Source: Gymnodinialimonas sp. 57CJ19 (GTDB lineage: Bacteria; Pseudomonadota; Alphaproteobacteria; Rhodobacterales; Rhodobacteraceae). From it: a stretch of 64,000 bases of DNA. The notes under the pieces are model-generated. The model saw only the letters and a program-made list of their open reading frames with translations, had not been told where the DNA came from and ran no database searches. The stretch is from contig NZ_CP151587.1 of assembly GCF_038396845.1 (NCBI RefSeq), positions 1,586,001 through 1,650,000 on the forward strand, written 5' to 3'. Positions within the stretch are counted from its first letter, which is position 1. The number at the start of each line of letters is the position of its first letter. Shown here piece after piece: positions 14,812-23,244 of the stretch. Made by a program: the position numbers and the translations under genes.

Positions 14812-17103
14812 ATGAACCAGGTGATCACAGACGGCCTAATCCTGATGCCGCCAGCATTTGCCGACGGCCTGGGCGATTGGTCCCGGCAAGACGGCCGTCC
14901 CGGTAGCGATACATGGGCGACGGCACCGAACGCGGCGATTGTGGCCGCCGACAGCGATTTCGGCGATTGCCTTGAAATCCTGAAGACGGACGCCACCACC
15001 AAGCTGCGCTGGATGGGGCAGACGCCGATCATTCCGGGCATGTATCTGCGCATCTCGGCCCGCCTGAAGGTGCTGTCGGGGAACCTGCCGGACGTGCGAA
15101 TTGCCGCTTGGCCGGGCTCGGGATCTGATGTTCATGTCCCCGGTCTGACCGAGGCGGCGGCTGACGTTGATATCACCGCCTACGGCTCGATCGTGACGGT
15201 CACCGCGATCCTTGGCACGGGCGATCGCGGCGGTGTTGATCTGGCTTGGGGAGCAGGGCCGAGCTACGCCCACGTTGGGCTCGATTTGACCGGCCCCAAC
15301 GGCGCGCAACTGCGGATTGAGAGCATCACGGTTGAGGACGTCACGAGCGTTTTCCACCGTCAGATGATGGATTGGGTCGATGTGCGTGACTTCGGCGCGG
15401 TGGGCGATGGCACCACCGATGACCGCGAGGCTTTTGCCGCTGCCGACGCCGCCGCCAACGGGCGCGAGGTGATGGTGCCGACGGGCGATTTCTTTATTGG
15501 ATCGAACCTGACCTTCACCAATCCGGCCCGGTTTGAAGGCCGCATTGTCATGGGCGACAGCACCCGCCTTGCGTTGAACGAAAACTTCGATCTGGATGGC
15601 TATGCCGAGGCGTTCGGGGATGAGGTCATCGGGCTGAAAAAGGGCCTGCAACAGCTGTTCAACCAGTCTGATTTTGAGGCGTTTGACCTCTGTGGGCGTC
15701 GGATCATTCTGGATGAGCCGTTGGATATCCAAGGGGTTGTGGGCAACAAGAACACCTACGCCAACCGGCGTGTTCTGCGAAATGGCCAGTTCGCGGCGGC
15801 CGCCTCGACAGCGTGGAATGACACGGTGGAGACGCGCAGCGCCGGGTGGTCATCGTCTTCATCGTTTGAGCTGACAGGCGTATCCAACGCCGCCTCGATC
15901 GAGATCGGCTCCCTTGTCACGGCGCCGCAAGGGGTGGGGCGAGAGGTCTATGTACGGGCCGTCAATGCGGCCCAAAGCAAGGTCTATTTGTCGTCACCGC
16001 TCTGCGCGGCTCCGGCCAACCAGACCTATACGTTCACGCGCTTCAAATACTTGCTGGACTTCATTGGCTGGCAAAACCTGCAACGGTTCATTGTGTCCGA
16101 TGTCGAGTTCCTGTGCGGCGGCCTGTGTTCCGCGATCAATCTGGCGCTAGATGGCCTGGTGTTCCAAATCCAGGATTGCTACTTCACCGGCCCCAAGGAC
16201 CGGGCGATCACCAGCGCCGATGAGGGCTGCCAGGGGATGCAGATCGACCGCTGTCAGTTCCTGTCGAACGAGCAAACAATCAACGTGCCCCAACGCAAGT
16301 CGATCTGCTTCAACATCAACTCCAGCGATTGTAAGATCCGGGATAACCGGGCCAACAAGTTCCTGCATTTCGGGGTGATTTCCGGGTCGGGCAACATCAT
16401 TTCGGGCAATCACTTTTTCCAGGGCGATGGCATCGTGGAAGGGGTCCGGTCACCGGGGCTGGTGATTGCGGACGCCAATGCGAAGTGCACGTTCACGGGC
16501 AATTATGTGGACAATTGCTACATCGAATGGACGAACGAAAAGGACCCCAACCCGAATTTCACCGGCGGGCTGTCGTTCCACGGGCTGACCGTGCAAGGCA
16601 ACATTTTCTTTGCCACGAACACGGCACCCTGGATGCGGTTTATCTCGATCAAACCCCACGGAGATGATCATTTCATTAACGGCATGTCGATCACTGGCAA
16701 CCTGTTCAAGAAGACAAACGGCGCGCAGCTAGAGGCCGTGGACGGCGTGGACGATTCCATTGCGCCGCTTGATCTCAACCGGACGGCGGATCTGGAGTTC
16801 AAGGGCAACGTTTTCCAAGGCATCGTGAAACGGACCGAAAACCCGATCTCGGTTCGGGCGGTCGAAGGCTCGGCGGTGCAAAGCTGGAACGTCGACCTGA
16901 GCGATTACCTCCCCTTTGGCGCGCCGGTGAAATACGCGCTGTCGGTCTTGCCCGATGGGCCTTTGCACTCCAGCTCGAACGTGGTGATCTACTCGGCCCC
17001 CTATGCGCAGGGCTACCAAAGCGTGGGCGGGCAGACCCTGCGGGTGACGTGGTCGCAAGCCGTGAAGGGCGCGGCCTATGTCACCGCGCGGTGCGATAAC
17101 TGA
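14812..17103 (+). CDS. Right-handed beta-helix protein, pectate-lyase-3 fold (gene-transfer-agent head-spike-like)
   Basis: A 763-aa protein with no signal peptide. Residues 1-180 form a carbohydrate-binding-like beta-sandwich; from about 184 the pectate-lyase-3 entry motif VDVRDFGAVGDGTTDD opens a long parallel beta-helix with repeated GNxF/GNYV turns. The N-terminus MNQVITDGLILMPPAFADGLGDWS resembles, from memory, the GhsA/GhsB head-spike proteins of the Rhodobacter capsulatus gene transfer agent, which bind capsule; I could not run a search. The absence of a signal peptide fits a particle protein better than a secreted lyase. It lies outside any visible GTA structural cluster. A strong hairpin (17139-17176) follows it. 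Confidence 0.65.
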   Translation: MNQVITDGLILMPPAFADGLGDWSRQDGRPGSDTWATAPNAAIVAADSDFGDCLEILKTDATTKLRWMGQTPIIPGMYLRISARLKVLSGNLPDVRIAAWPGSGSDVHVPGLTEAAADVDITAYGSIVTVTAILGTGDRGGVDLAWGAGPSYAHVGLDLTGPNGAQLRIESITVEDVTSVFHRQMMDWVDVRDFGAVGDGTTDDREAFAAADAAANGREVMVPTGDFFIGSNLTFTNPARFEGRIVMGDSTRLALNENFDLDGYAEAFGDEVIGLKKGLQQLFNQSDFEAFDLCGRRIILDEPLDIQGVVGNKNTYANRRVLRNGQFAAAASTAWNDTVETRSAGWSSSSSFELTGVSNAASIEIGSLVTAPQGVGREVYVRAVNAAQSKVYLSSPLCAAPANQTYTFTRFKYLLDFIGWQNLQRFIVSDVEFLCGGLCSAINLALDGLVFQIQDCYFTGPKDRAITSADEGCQGMQIDRCQFLSNEQTINVPQRKSICFNINSSDCKIRDNRANKFLHFGVISGSGNIISGNHFFQGDGIVEGVRSPGLVIADANAKCTFTGNYVDNCYIEWTNEKDPNPNFTGGLSFHGLTVQGNIFFATNTAPWMRFISIKPHGDDHFINGMSITGNLFKKTNGAQLEAVDGVDDSIAPLDLNRTADLEFKGNVFQGIVKRTENPISVRAVEGSAVQSWNVDLSDYLPFGAPVKYALSVLPDGPLHSSSNVVIYSAPYAQGYQSVGGQTLRVTWSQAVKGAAYVTARCDN

Positions 17104-17138
17104 CCCAAGCCGACGGCAGCGGCTTTCGCAACTACCCC

Positions 17139-17176
17139 CAGCCCCCCGGACCCTGCTGCGGCAGTCCGGGGGGCTG
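17139..17176 (+). terminator. Very stable hairpin after the beta-helix gene
   Basis: A perfect 13-bp stem cagccccccggac/gtccggggggctg around a 12-base loop, 36 bases after the stop codon. There is no T tract, so it may be a 3'-end stabiliser or a factor-assisted terminator. Confidence 0.55.
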
Positions 17177-17230
17177 TGGCGTCCGGGACGCAGGCACGGT
17201 AGACGCAGGCGAGCCTTGGGGAAAATCGCC

Positions 17231-17692
17231 ATGCTACCTGTTGAAAACGTATCCGAATATCCGCGCCCTCCGGCGGTAGAGCCCGTGGCGCTTCGGTTGC
17301 GCGCGGTGTTTCGGGGTATCCCGATTGCTGACACGCAGGCAGGCTTTCGTGTGATCGTGGCGGACCACGCGCCCGCCTATTATTTCCCTCAATCCGATAT
17401 CTTGATGTCTGCTCTTGTGCCGGTGGGGCACGAGACTTTTTGCAACTGGAAGGGCCGGGCGGTTCACTATGACCTTGTGATCAACGGCCGCCGTGCCAGC
17501 CGCGCGGCGTGGAGCTTTCCTGCCCCAACCGCCCGGTACGAGCCGCTGCGCGATTACATCGCCTTTTTCGCCACGGCGCTGGATGCTGCCCATGTGGGGG
17601 ACAACCGCGTGATGCCGCAGCCCGGCGACATTTATGGCGGGTGGGTGACGCCCAATCTGACCGGGCGGATCAAGGGCACATTCGGGCGGTAG
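17231..17692 (+). CDS. DUF427-domain protein
   Basis: A 153-aa protein of the DUF427 family (small beta-tent fold). The conserved core is visible: VVADHAPAYYFPQSDI, then HETFCNWKGRAVHYDLVI with the FCxWKG motif, AAWSFPAP, and DYIAFFAT. DUF427 proteins are widespread and of unknown biochemical function. Start ATG at 17231 gives MLPVENVSEYPRPP, the expected N-terminus; an upstream open stretch overlaps the beta-helix gene and hairpin. It is followed almost directly by the convergent unknown gene at 17699. Confidence 0.85.
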   Translation: MLPVENVSEYPRPPAVEPVALRLRAVFRGIPIADTQAGFRVIVADHAPAYYFPQSDILMSALVPVGHETFCNWKGRAVHYDLVINGRRASRAAWSFPAPTARYEPLRDYIAFFATALDAAHVGDNRVMPQPGDIYGGWVTPNLTGRIKGTFGR

Positions 17693-17698
17693 CGTGGC

Positions 17699-18229
17699 TT
17701 ATCCGGCGGCGCTGCGCACCATGCGCTCGGCGCTGATATAGCGCGTCAGTTCTTGCCAGGTGTCGGGGTCGAGAAGGGTCAGCAACCCCTCATCCACGGC
17801 GTAGCCATAGCGCAACGCCTCGCCCGAAGGGGTCAGGAAGGTCAGATGCGCGCCGTCGGTCTCCAGATCGGCCTGTTTCTCGCAGGTCCAAAGACTGGTG
17901 CCTTCATTGCGCAAAGCCCAGATGCCGGTGAAGGTTTCGCCGGTTTCGTCGGTGGCGCTAAGGATCGTGTAGGCGTGATCGGCGGTGAAATCCCAGCCGT
18001 CGCCCGTTGCATCCTCGCGCCAGGTGCCGACGGGAGTTTCGCCCTCTCCGATCACGCGGGAATAGCTGCGCCCGCCCCACACCATCTGGGAGCCGCCTTC
18101 GCGAAAATGCAGCGGCTCATCGGGTTCGGCAATGTAATAGCTGCCGTCATCGGTGATCTCATAGGTCTGAGGTTGGCCGGGCAACAGCCAGATGCCGATC
18201 AGGTCTTGGTCGAGGGCGTGATTTGTCAT
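17699..18229 (-). CDS. Conserved-looking hypothetical protein, beta-rich
   Basis: A 176-aa acidic cytoplasmic protein that I do not recognise. It has repeated short beta-strand patterns with G-W turns (LIGIWLLPGQPQTYEI, VGTWREDATGDGWDF, FTGIWALRNEG), reminiscent of a lipocalin-like barrel, with no signal peptide. The ATG at 18229 (MTNHALDQDL) is preferred over 18277 because the extension is outside the repeat pattern. It sits 56 bases after the HugZ-like gene on the same strand and may be co-transcribed with it. Confidence 0.55.
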   Translation of the reverse strand: MTNHALDQDLIGIWLLPGQPQTYEITDDGSYYIAEPDEPLHFREGGSQMVWGGRSYSRVIGEGETPVGTWREDATGDGWDFTADHAYTILSATDETGETFTGIWALRNEGTSLWTCEKQADLETDGAHLTFLTPSGEALRYGYAVDEGLLTLLDPDTWQELTRYISAERMVRSAAG

Positions 18230-18285
18230 GGCGCCAGAATGGCACGGAAATTTCGCTGTGCCTAATGGGTAACGCACAGTGCCGA

Positions 18286-18774
18286 TCAGATTTGCGGCGT
18301 TTGGGCCACGAGATCGGCGGGCACCAGGTGAAAAGCCTTGCCGAAACCGCCATTCAGAAGGGCGCTGACTGGCGTGAACCGGATCAGTTGGAAGTCGGAA
18401 AAGTCGTAATACAACTGCGCCTTGGGGTAGAGGCCAAGATAATGGTCGCGCAGCTCCGCCTTCTGCGCCGGGGCGGCCGTGGCCTGAAGTGTCAGGCGCG
18501 GATGGGTGAGGGGATCACCCTTGGGGCCGGGCTCTCCGATCAGGAGGGAACATGTCGGGTTCGCTTCCAAGGCACTGGTGTGGGTGGCGAGGCTGGAAAT
18601 CAGGGTCAGCGGCAGGCCATCCGGGCCGGGAACAAGGGCGATGCGGGTCACAACCGGCGCGCCTGTGGCCGGGTCCAGCACGGCGAGAGCGGCGAAACGG
18701 GCGCTGTCGATCAGCGATCGCGCAAGGGCGCGGGCGTCGTCATCGGTGGGGCGGATCGGGTCTCGTTTGGCCAT
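18286..18774 (-). CDS. HugZ-like pyridoxamine 5'-phosphate oxidase-fold protein
   Basis: A 162-aa split-barrel (FMN-binding/PNPOx-like) protein. Typical features are the helix DDDARALARSLIDSARFAALAVLD, the strand pattern VVTRIALVPGPDGLPLTLIS, SSLATHTSALEANPTCSLLIGE, and PRLTLQA. It corresponds to the N-terminal barrel of the HugZ/HutZ heme-utilisation family, without the C-terminal DUF2470 domain, so heme binding or oxidation is only a possibility; FMN oxidoreductase activity is the alternative. Start ATG at 18774 (MAKRDPIRPTDD) fits the family. Confidence 0.8.
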   Translation of the reverse strand: MAKRDPIRPTDDDARALARSLIDSARFAALAVLDPATGAPVVTRIALVPGPDGLPLTLISSLATHTSALEANPTCSLLIGEPGPKGDPLTHPRLTLQATAAPAQKAELRDHYLGLYPKAQLYYDFSDFQLIRFTPVSALLNGGFGKAFHLVPADLVAQTPQI

Positions 18775-18819
18775 GGGGCACTCTACCAGCCCGTGTGACA
18801 GGGGGCGAGGGGCTGCGCG

Positions 18820-19545
18820 TCAGAACTCGTGCCATATCGACAGCGACATGCCGACAGCATCACTTCCCATCAACGCGCCGCGCGCCCCTAAGCGAAGAGA
18901 GGTGCTGTCCACGATCTGAAACACAAAGGAAGGGGAGGCCGTGACAAGGAAATCGGCACCCGGCCAATCCTCGGCCTTGAGGGAGAAGATCAGCGAGGCC
19001 CGAGAAGACAGATTGAAGCCAAGGGTGGTTTCGGCCTGCAAAATGGGTTCCTGAAGCTCAAGATCATAAAACGCGGTCAGATCAAGGGTGGCCCATCCAC
19101 CGCGGTGGTGCAGAGGCATATACCAAGCCTCGCCGCCCGCGCCAAAGCCGCGCCCAAGCGATGCGCCAAGACGCACCAGCCCATGGGGGTCCGCGTCGCC
19201 GACCTGTCGCATCCCCAACCCGGCATCGATGGCAAACTGCCATGGCGCCTCGGGCGGGCTGAGGGAATAGCGCAAGAACCCGACGGCCTGCCGGCTGGTA
19301 TCGCCCTGCCCAAGATCCGCGCCAAGGGTCAGGCTGCGCCCAAGGCCCACTTCGCCATAGGCGCTGAGGTACGTTTCCGGCTCCCACAGGCCAGCGATGA
19401 CGTCTGAGGGGGCTTCTTCCGCCGATATCTGGAAAGAGATGAACACATCGCCCGCCTCCCTTGCCCACGGCCCGGCGCTGGCCGGAGGGGCACCGAGCCC
19501 CACCACCATGCCAAGACCCAAAACCGTGACCCTCGCGCAACGCAT
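18820..19545 (-). CDS. Putative outer-membrane beta-barrel protein
   Basis: A 241-aa protein with a signal peptide (MRCARVTVLGLGMVVGLGA, cleavage after ASA) followed by alternating amphipathic strands typical of an outer-membrane barrel (for example LSAYGEVGLGRSLTLGADLG, LVRLGASLGRGFGAGGEAW) and ending in phenylalanine (SLSIWHEF), the usual BAM recognition signal. I count roughly ten strands. No specific family is recognised. It starts at 19545 close to a divergent gene; regulation is not evident. Confidence 0.65.
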   Translation of the reverse strand: MRCARVTVLGLGMVVGLGAPPASAGPWAREAGDVFISFQISAEEAPSDVIAGLWEPETYLSAYGEVGLGRSLTLGADLGQGDTSRQAVGFLRYSLSPPEAPWQFAIDAGLGMRQVGDADPHGLVRLGASLGRGFGAGGEAWYMPLHHRGGWATLDLTAFYDLELQEPILQAETTLGFNLSSRASLIFSLKAEDWPGADFLVTASPSFVFQIVDSTSLRLGARGALMGSDAVGMSLSIWHEF

Positions 19546-19723
19546 AAGTTTGATTTAGGCCGGATAGCGTTAACAAACCCCTAACGTGACTTGCCGCTGT
19601 CGCAGGGCGACGTCCATGCTCGTCCAAAGCCACGCTACAGATTCGGGGGGATCGCTGTTTTGGCCGCTGCACGTTCAACCATCTGTTCCTTTGTCGCGCT
19701 CGTTTCTTGGGCCTTTGTTAATC

Positions 19724-20560
19724 ATGTCTGACCTCACCAGCCTGATCCGAGTGGCCCTTGCCGAGGGCAGCACCGTCCCTGCGGAGCGGCGCTATTTTGG
19801 TGCGCCGCTGATGCCAGTGTCGGGGCCTTTGGCGGGGCATTACCTGACAGTTTATCGCGGCGGTCGTGACCCCGAGGTGCAAGAATTGCTGGCCCGTCGT
19901 CATGATGCCTATGTGGATTGCCTGCGGCTGGCGGGCATTCGCGTGCCGGAAACGCACCTGAGGTTGATCGACGATGCTGGCGTGCAGCGCCCGGTGATCG
20001 TGCAGAAGGCCGTGGCCGACGATATGATGTTCGAGCCCCTGTTTCGCAAGGCCGGCCCCAAGGCCGCAATTGGCCTGCTGGACCGTGTCGCAACGGATGT
20101 GGCCGAGTTTTGGCGCCGTGTCGCGCAACGTCCGGAACGGGTCGGCTTTCACGCCAGGATTGAACGGTTTGGCATGGATGAAAACGGGCCGCTGTTCCTG
20201 GACACTTTCCCGCCCCTGATCTCGTACAGCCGCGACGAGATGGGCCATCTGATCCAGCGTTTCGCGGATAATGGCCTTGTGCGGGGATTGGGCAAAGTTC
20301 TGCCGGGTCGCCTGCGCGATATGCAGGACCGGTGGTATACCCCCGCAGGCTCGGTTCAGACGCTGATCGACGGTGCACTGCGCCTGCGCCCCGATGATGC
20401 GGAAGACGTGTTGGATTGGGCCGATGGCTTCGCCAAGACCCGGCTGGAAGGGCCATGGCGCAACGCGGTGCAAGCGCAACTGGCGCGGCAGGCGCGGGCC
20501 GCGAAAGCCGCTCCGGGGCGTTGGGGTGCCATTGCAGGACGCGACCGCCCCCATGCCTGA
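19724..20560 (+). CDS. Hypothetical cytoplasmic protein (possibly kinase-like fold)
   Basis: A 278-aa protein with no signal or membrane segment. It contains LPAERRYFGAP-type and YLTVYRGGRDPEVQELL segments near the front and FGMDENGPLFLDTFPPLISYSR in the middle; the latter resembles the catalytic-loop/Asp region of aminoglycoside-phosphotransferase-like proteins, but key motifs cannot be assigned, so I leave the function open. Related proteins are known to me only as DUFs. The ATG at 19724 is chosen over an upstream ATG at 19586 because that extension is not protein-like. Its last eight bases overlap trmL, implying translational coupling. Confidence 0.6.
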   Translation: MSDLTSLIRVALAEGSTVPAERRYFGAPLMPVSGPLAGHYLTVYRGGRDPEVQELLARRHDAYVDCLRLAGIRVPETHLRLIDDAGVQRPVIVQKAVADDMMFEPLFRKAGPKAAIGLLDRVATDVAEFWRRVAQRPERVGFHARIERFGMDENGPLFLDTFPPLISYSRDEMGHLIQRFADNGLVRGLGKVLPGRLRDMQDRWYTPAGSVQTLIDGALRLRPDDAEDVLDWADGFAKTRLEGPWRNAVQAQLARQARAAKAAPGRWGAIAGRDRPHA

Positions 20561-21071
20561 TACGGAGCTGGCCCCTGACACAGGGGCGGAAACGCGCAGC
20601 GTTCAGCCGGACATGAAGGTTGTACTGGTCCACCCGGAAATCCCCGGAAATACCGGCACGATCGGGCGGACCTGCGTCGCGTTGGATATGGAGTTGATCC
20701 TGATCCACCCTTTGGGCTTCGACATCTCGGACAAATCGGTGCGGCGGGCGGGGCTCGACTACTGGAAACACGTCCGCCTGAGCGAATATGACTCCTGGGA
20801 AGATTTCATCCGCGATCGCGGCCCAAGGGAAGACCAGCTTTTTCTGTTCGAGAACGACGGCGAAGGGGGCTCGGTCTATGAGCCCGAATATCCTGCCGAT
20901 GCGTTTCTAATTTTTGGTAAGGAAACCAAGGGTCTCCCGCCGGAGGTGCTGTCGGGGCGGGCCAAGCGCACGTTTCATTTGCCGATGCGATCCGCCCATA
21001 TCCGGTCACTGAACCTGTCGAATGCGGCAACAGCGGTGATTTATCAGGCGATGCGGGCCTTTCTTTCATAA
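20553..21071 (+). CDS. trmL: tRNA (cytidine(34)-2'-O)-methyltransferase
   Basis: SPOUT (SpoU) methyltransferase that 2'-O-methylates the wobble base of tRNA-Leu isoacceptors using SAM. Motif 1 is HPEIPGNTGTIGRTC, motif 2 LIFGKETKGLP, and motif 3 LPMRSAHIRSLNLSNAATAVIYQA, forming the trefoil-knot SAM site. 172 aa from the ATG at 20553; an internal ATG at 20613 (MKVVLVHPEIPG) would give the usual compact N-terminus of about 152 aa and is equally possible. The start overlaps the end of the preceding gene (atgcctga). Confidence 0.92.
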   Translation: MPDTELAPDTGAETRSVQPDMKVVLVHPEIPGNTGTIGRTCVALDMELILIHPLGFDISDKSVRRAGLDYWKHVRLSEYDSWEDFIRDRGPREDQLFLFENDGEGGSVYEPEYPADAFLIFGKETKGLPPEVLSGRAKRTFHLPMRSAHIRSLNLSNAATAVIYQAMRAFLS

Positions 21072-21193
21072 GCTCTGGCCGTGGCCCGGACCCCAAAAAA
21101 TCAAAACACCGCCGTGGATGTGCCTGCAGAACGCCATATTTTCGGGATTATTTCGACTGGACTACGAAAGTAATGGCCCCGGAGCGGAACCTG

Positions 21194-21409
21194 ATGTTCG
21201 CCAAAAACAAGCAACGCCTCGATCATGAGCATGACACGCCCAAGGTTGATTGGGTCGTGGTCGGTGCGGCCTGCGTTGCCGTGGGGCTTGTATCCATGAT
21301 GTTGGTCGCTGGGTCTGTCCGCTACCACAGCATGGAGGCCCATGCAGACGTGGTGAGCCACGAATTCGAAGCGGAATTCGACGCCGCCGTGACCCTTGGC
21401 GTTCAATAG
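21194..21409 (+). CDS. Small single-pass membrane protein
   Basis: A 71-aa protein: a basic and acidic N-terminal segment (MFAKNKQRLDHEHDTPKVDW), one transmembrane helix (VVVGAACVAVGLVSMMLVAGSV, about residues 21-41), and an acidic tail. ggagcgg lies upstream of the ATG at 21194; ATG 21173 is an alternative. The arrangement resembles small pilus-accessory or hypothetical inner-membrane proteins of Rhodobacterales; no function is recognised. Confidence 0.6.
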   Translation: MFAKNKQRLDHEHDTPKVDWVVVGAACVAVGLVSMMLVAGSVRYHSMEAHADVVSHEFEAEFDAAVTLGVQ

Positions 21410-21578
21410 GGGCGAGGCCGGTTCTTTCACCGCTCAGGCCGTCGCGCACGCCGGTTTTCCGGCCCTTGGCGCCTCCCTCCATTATTAGGCAAAGGCTTCT
21501 CATGACCGCCGTGACCAGCTAATCGAGGGGGCATTGCTGTTTTAGCCGCCCCAAGCGCCTGACAAGGAAGGGAAGCCT

Positions 21579-21884
21579 ATGCCGGACACGGAGACCGATC
21601 CTGCCGCCCCTCAACCGCCCCGGCTGGAGGATGAGGTGCGCGCCCTGAGGGAGGAGCTGTCTTTTCTGCGCCAGCACCGGATGTTTCAGGTCTATCAATC
21701 GGTTCCCCGTATCTTGCTGCTCAGATTCGCGGTCGGGATGGCTGTGGGCCTTGGCACGGTAATTGGTGCGACCGTTCTTCTGTCGATCATCGTGTGGGCT
21801 CTCAGCCAGATCGAGTTTCTGCCCATCATCGGGGCTTGGTCCGTTGAGATTGCCCGTCAAATTGAAGCGGCAGTGGGGGGGTGA
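21579..21884 (+). CDS. DUF5665-type small membrane protein
   Basis: A 101-aa protein. A coiled-coil-like front (LEDEVRALREELSFLRQH) is followed by a glycine-rich hydrophobic segment (LLLRFAVGMAVGLGTVIGAT then VLLSIIVWAL) forming one or two helices, the pattern of DUF5665. The function is unknown. aaggaaggg stands eight bases before the ATG. Its 3' end overlaps by 59 bases the 3' end of the convergent glycosyltransferase gene. Confidence 0.7.
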   Translation: MPDTETDPAAPQPPRLEDEVRALREELSFLRQHRMFQVYQSVPRILLLRFAVGMAVGLGTVIGATVLLSIIVWALSQIEFLPIIGAWSVEIARQIEAAVGG

Positions 21885-23022
21885 GAACCATCCCCCGCGT
21901 CGTTTCCGGGCGCGTGGTCGTGGCCGCACGCCGCTGTGCAAGTCGGTTGAACAACTCAAAGTATTGGGCACCCACATCCGCCCACAGGTAGTCGCGCCTG
22001 GCGATTTCGCGTAGCGCGTCGCCATTGCAGGGCGTTGGCCCCTGAAGCGCGGCCACGAGGGAGGCTTCGCCGGTAAAGAACTGCGCTGCCCCCGCGGTGG
22101 TGGAGCGGTTGAACACACATTCAAAGGCCAGGGTCGGGCGGCCGAAGTGCATCATCTCTACCAACGCGGGATTGGTGCCCCCGGCGGCATGGCCATGAAT
22201 ATAAACCGCCGCGTTGCTGCGCAGCGTAAACAAGGCATCAGCCCCGTAAATCGGATCAAGAAGGCGCAGACCCGGATCACCCGAATACTGCTGCTTCAAT
22301 GCCCGCCCATAGGCACTGCTTTCCCAATTCCCCACAAAAACCAGCGGGGTAGCGGTCTTTTGACAGGCGGCGAGGATCATACGGATGTTGTTTTCCGGCT
22401 CGATCCGGCACAGGGCCAGCGCGTAGTCTTTGGGTAGGTTCCACTGAGAGGCCGGCGCAATCTGACGCGCTTGCTGGCCGTGGTCGCCGCCATAGGCGAT
22501 GACCTCTGGCTCAATCCGATAGGTGCGGCGCAGGTAGGTAGCAATGGCGGGATTGTCGGCGATGATGGCGTCGGAATGCTGCACGGCCAAACGCTCTGAC
22601 CAGCGAAGGAAGGCGCGGGCGGGCTTGGACCATTTCTTGCGCCGCCATTCCAACCCATCCACATGGGTCACGATCCGGGTGCCTTTTCGCGCCAGGAGCG
22701 GCAGAGCGATGGCCCCGGACACCCCAAGCAAAAGCGCCACATCGGAGCCTTTGGCGATCGCATCACGCAGGGTGGCGGCATCATAGAGCACGCTGGACGC
22801 CCCGTTGGCGCGAAGCCGAGAATACCGAAGCGTTGCATTGCCATAAATCATCGGCTGATCGGGGTAGGCGGGGCGGCTGCAATAGACGCAAAGCGCCTCG
22901 GGCCGGGAATGGGCGGCGTGAAATTGCACGAGGTTATCGGCAAGTGTTTCAAATCCACCGTATCGCGCAGGCGCGCCCACCGATCCCAAGATCGCAATTC
23001 GGTGGTTCTTTTGATGTGCCAT
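21826..23022 (-). CDS. Glycosyltransferase, DUF1972/GT4-like
   Basis: A 398-aa cytoplasmic-face glycosyltransferase of the two-Rossmann GT-B fold. The N-terminal DUF1972 signature is IAILGSVGAPARYGGFETLADNLV, followed by THVDGLEWRRKKWS and in the C-terminal half YIHGHAAGGTNPALVEMMHFGRPTLAF, where the acidic nucleotide-sugar contact lies (NPALVE). Members are rhamnosyl- or glucosyltransferases in exopolysaccharide assembly. The ATG at 23022 (MAHQKNHRIAI) is preferred, with aaggg upstream; the ATG at 23097 gives an unlikely extension. It is divergent from the sugar-phosphate transferase gene, with which it probably works. Confidence 0.85.
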   Translation of the reverse strand: MAHQKNHRIAILGSVGAPARYGGFETLADNLVQFHAAHSRPEALCVYCSRPAYPDQPMIYGNATLRYSRLRANGASSVLYDAATLRDAIAKGSDVALLLGVSGAIALPLLARKGTRIVTHVDGLEWRRKKWSKPARAFLRWSERLAVQHSDAIIADNPAIATYLRRTYRIEPEVIAYGGDHGQQARQIAPASQWNLPKDYALALCRIEPENNIRMILAACQKTATPLVFVGNWESSAYGRALKQQYSGDPGLRLLDPIYGADALFTLRSNAAVYIHGHAAGGTNPALVEMMHFGRPTLAFECVFNRSTTAGAAQFFTGEASLVAALQGPTPCNGDALREIARRDYLWADVGAQYFELFNRLAQRRAATTTRPETTRGMVLTPPLPLQFDGQSQRTKPR

Positions 23023-23244
23023 TTCAATCCCTTGATAGCCCAAATGCCATTGGCTGCTCGCGTGGGATGTCGCCTCGTCCCTCGCGTCTTGGCGCAATTG
23101 AGCGCCTAGACCCGCGACTCTACATTCAAAGTTTAACCGGATGTTTAACGTCTTGAGATTGAGTGGCGGCAGGGCCTGCGTGTCAGGTCTTTTGCTTGTG
23201 TAAGGGCCGCCATTGGCCCGCCGCGCCGATGTAAAGGGAACGCG

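Noticed and set aside
21072..21193. Possible RNA between trmL and the small membrane protein
   Set aside because: No tRNA-like or hairpin structure could be drawn; only an AT-richer promoter stretch.
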